In this document: in pieces, positions 53,713 to 53,788 of the stretch | Numbering within the stretch: position 1 is the stretch's first letter | Layout of the letters: every line of letters begins with the position of its first letter | DNA from: Alphaproteobacteria bacterium | GTDB lineage: Bacteria > Pseudomonadota > Alphaproteobacteria > RF32 > CAG-239 | Assembly (NCBI GenBank): GCA_015062285.1 | Contig: SUUY01000008.1 | Location: 1-53,788 of the forward strand | Reading direction: 5' to 3' | DNA length: 53,788 nt | Translations under genes and position numbers: made by a program | Notes under the pieces: generated by a model | What the model saw: the letters and a program-made list of their open reading frames with translations, nothing else | Told to the model about the DNA's origin: nothing | The model's database searches: none

Positions 53713-53788
53713 GGGCTCGTAGCTCAGTCGGTAGAGCATTTGACTTTTAATCAAAGGGTCGGCGGTTCGAACCCGCCCGAGCTCACCA
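53713..53788 (+). tRNA. tRNA-Lys, anticodon TTT
   Basis: A 76-nt cloverleaf. Acceptor GGGCTCG (53713-53719) pairs with CGAGCTC before the A-CCA end. D-arm AGCTCAGTCGGTAGAGC; anticodon stem TTTGA/TCAAA with loop CTTTTAA and TTT at 53746-53748; T-loop GTTCGAA. The CCA is encoded and is the last base triplet of the window. Confidence 0.97.

Overview
The window is an AT-rich, gene-dense stretch of an alphaproteobacterial chromosome. The lineage call rests on several genes seen together: a full-length CtrA cell-cycle regulator, a ChpT-type phosphotransferase in an operon with a CheY-like receiver and CheR, an RNase E whose S1 domain is split by a long charged insertion, TrmFO, the hpnCDE squalene genes, and conserved gene neighbourhoods (amiC-mrcA-prfB divergent from rne; mrp/hflK-hflC-degP; nuoL-nuoM-nuoN-birA-rnj). 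The low GC and very tight packing suggest an uncultured, possibly host-associated Rhodospirillales-like lineage. That placement is inference and was not tested against a database.

Layout. 1-5.4 kb: infC with a non-standard AUA start, two small hypothetical proteins, an orphan hypothetical, then ligA-ddpX. 5.6-7.4 kb: a Bax-inhibitor-like membrane protein, tRNA-Glu(CTC) followed by a GC-richer module between two similar terminators, and two small membrane proteins. 7.5-11.8 kb: divergent signalling genes whose catalytic motifs are lost (PAS plus degenerate GGDEF; pseudokinase plus membrane protein), then sodB. 11.8-14.5 kb: fliJ-fliI divergent from ctrA, with TTAA-N6-TTAA sites between them. 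14.6-19.5 kb: a weakly ankyrin-like protein, then the trmFO-hpnC-hpnD-hpnE operon. 19.6-22.6 kb: periplasmic protein-chpT-cheY-like-cheR. 22.7-28.4 kb: cysS, gltX, an MlaC-like protein, an amino-acid-binding protein, an esterase and a HAD-like protein. 28.4-37.4 kb: the leftward operon amiC-mrcA-prfB-hydrolase-yhdP-HAD; prfB needs a +1 frameshift. 37.8-46.5 kb: rne-M48 protease, mrp, then hflK-hflC-degP-holC. 46.5-53.1 kb: nuoL-nuoM-nuoN-birA-rnj. The end holds a paralogue of the first small hypothetical and tRNA-Lys(TTT), whose CCA is the last base of the window.

How they work together. The regulatory core (ctrA, chpT, cheY-like, cheR, fliI/fliJ) fits a motile or formerly motile cell with a CtrA cell-cycle circuit. 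Envelope functions are prominent: PBP1A, amidase, D-Ala-D-Ala dipeptidase, YhdP, MlaC, HflKC, DegP and squalene synthesis. The most unusual signal is in the complex I membrane arm. NuoL, NuoM and NuoN keep their gene order and some framework motifs, but by eye have lost most of the charged residues that carry protons in the canonical subunits, and NuoL is strongly shortened. The organism may have a complex I with altered or no pumping. The neighbouring pseudokinase and degenerate GGDEF protein are a second example of conserved folds without their catalytic residues.
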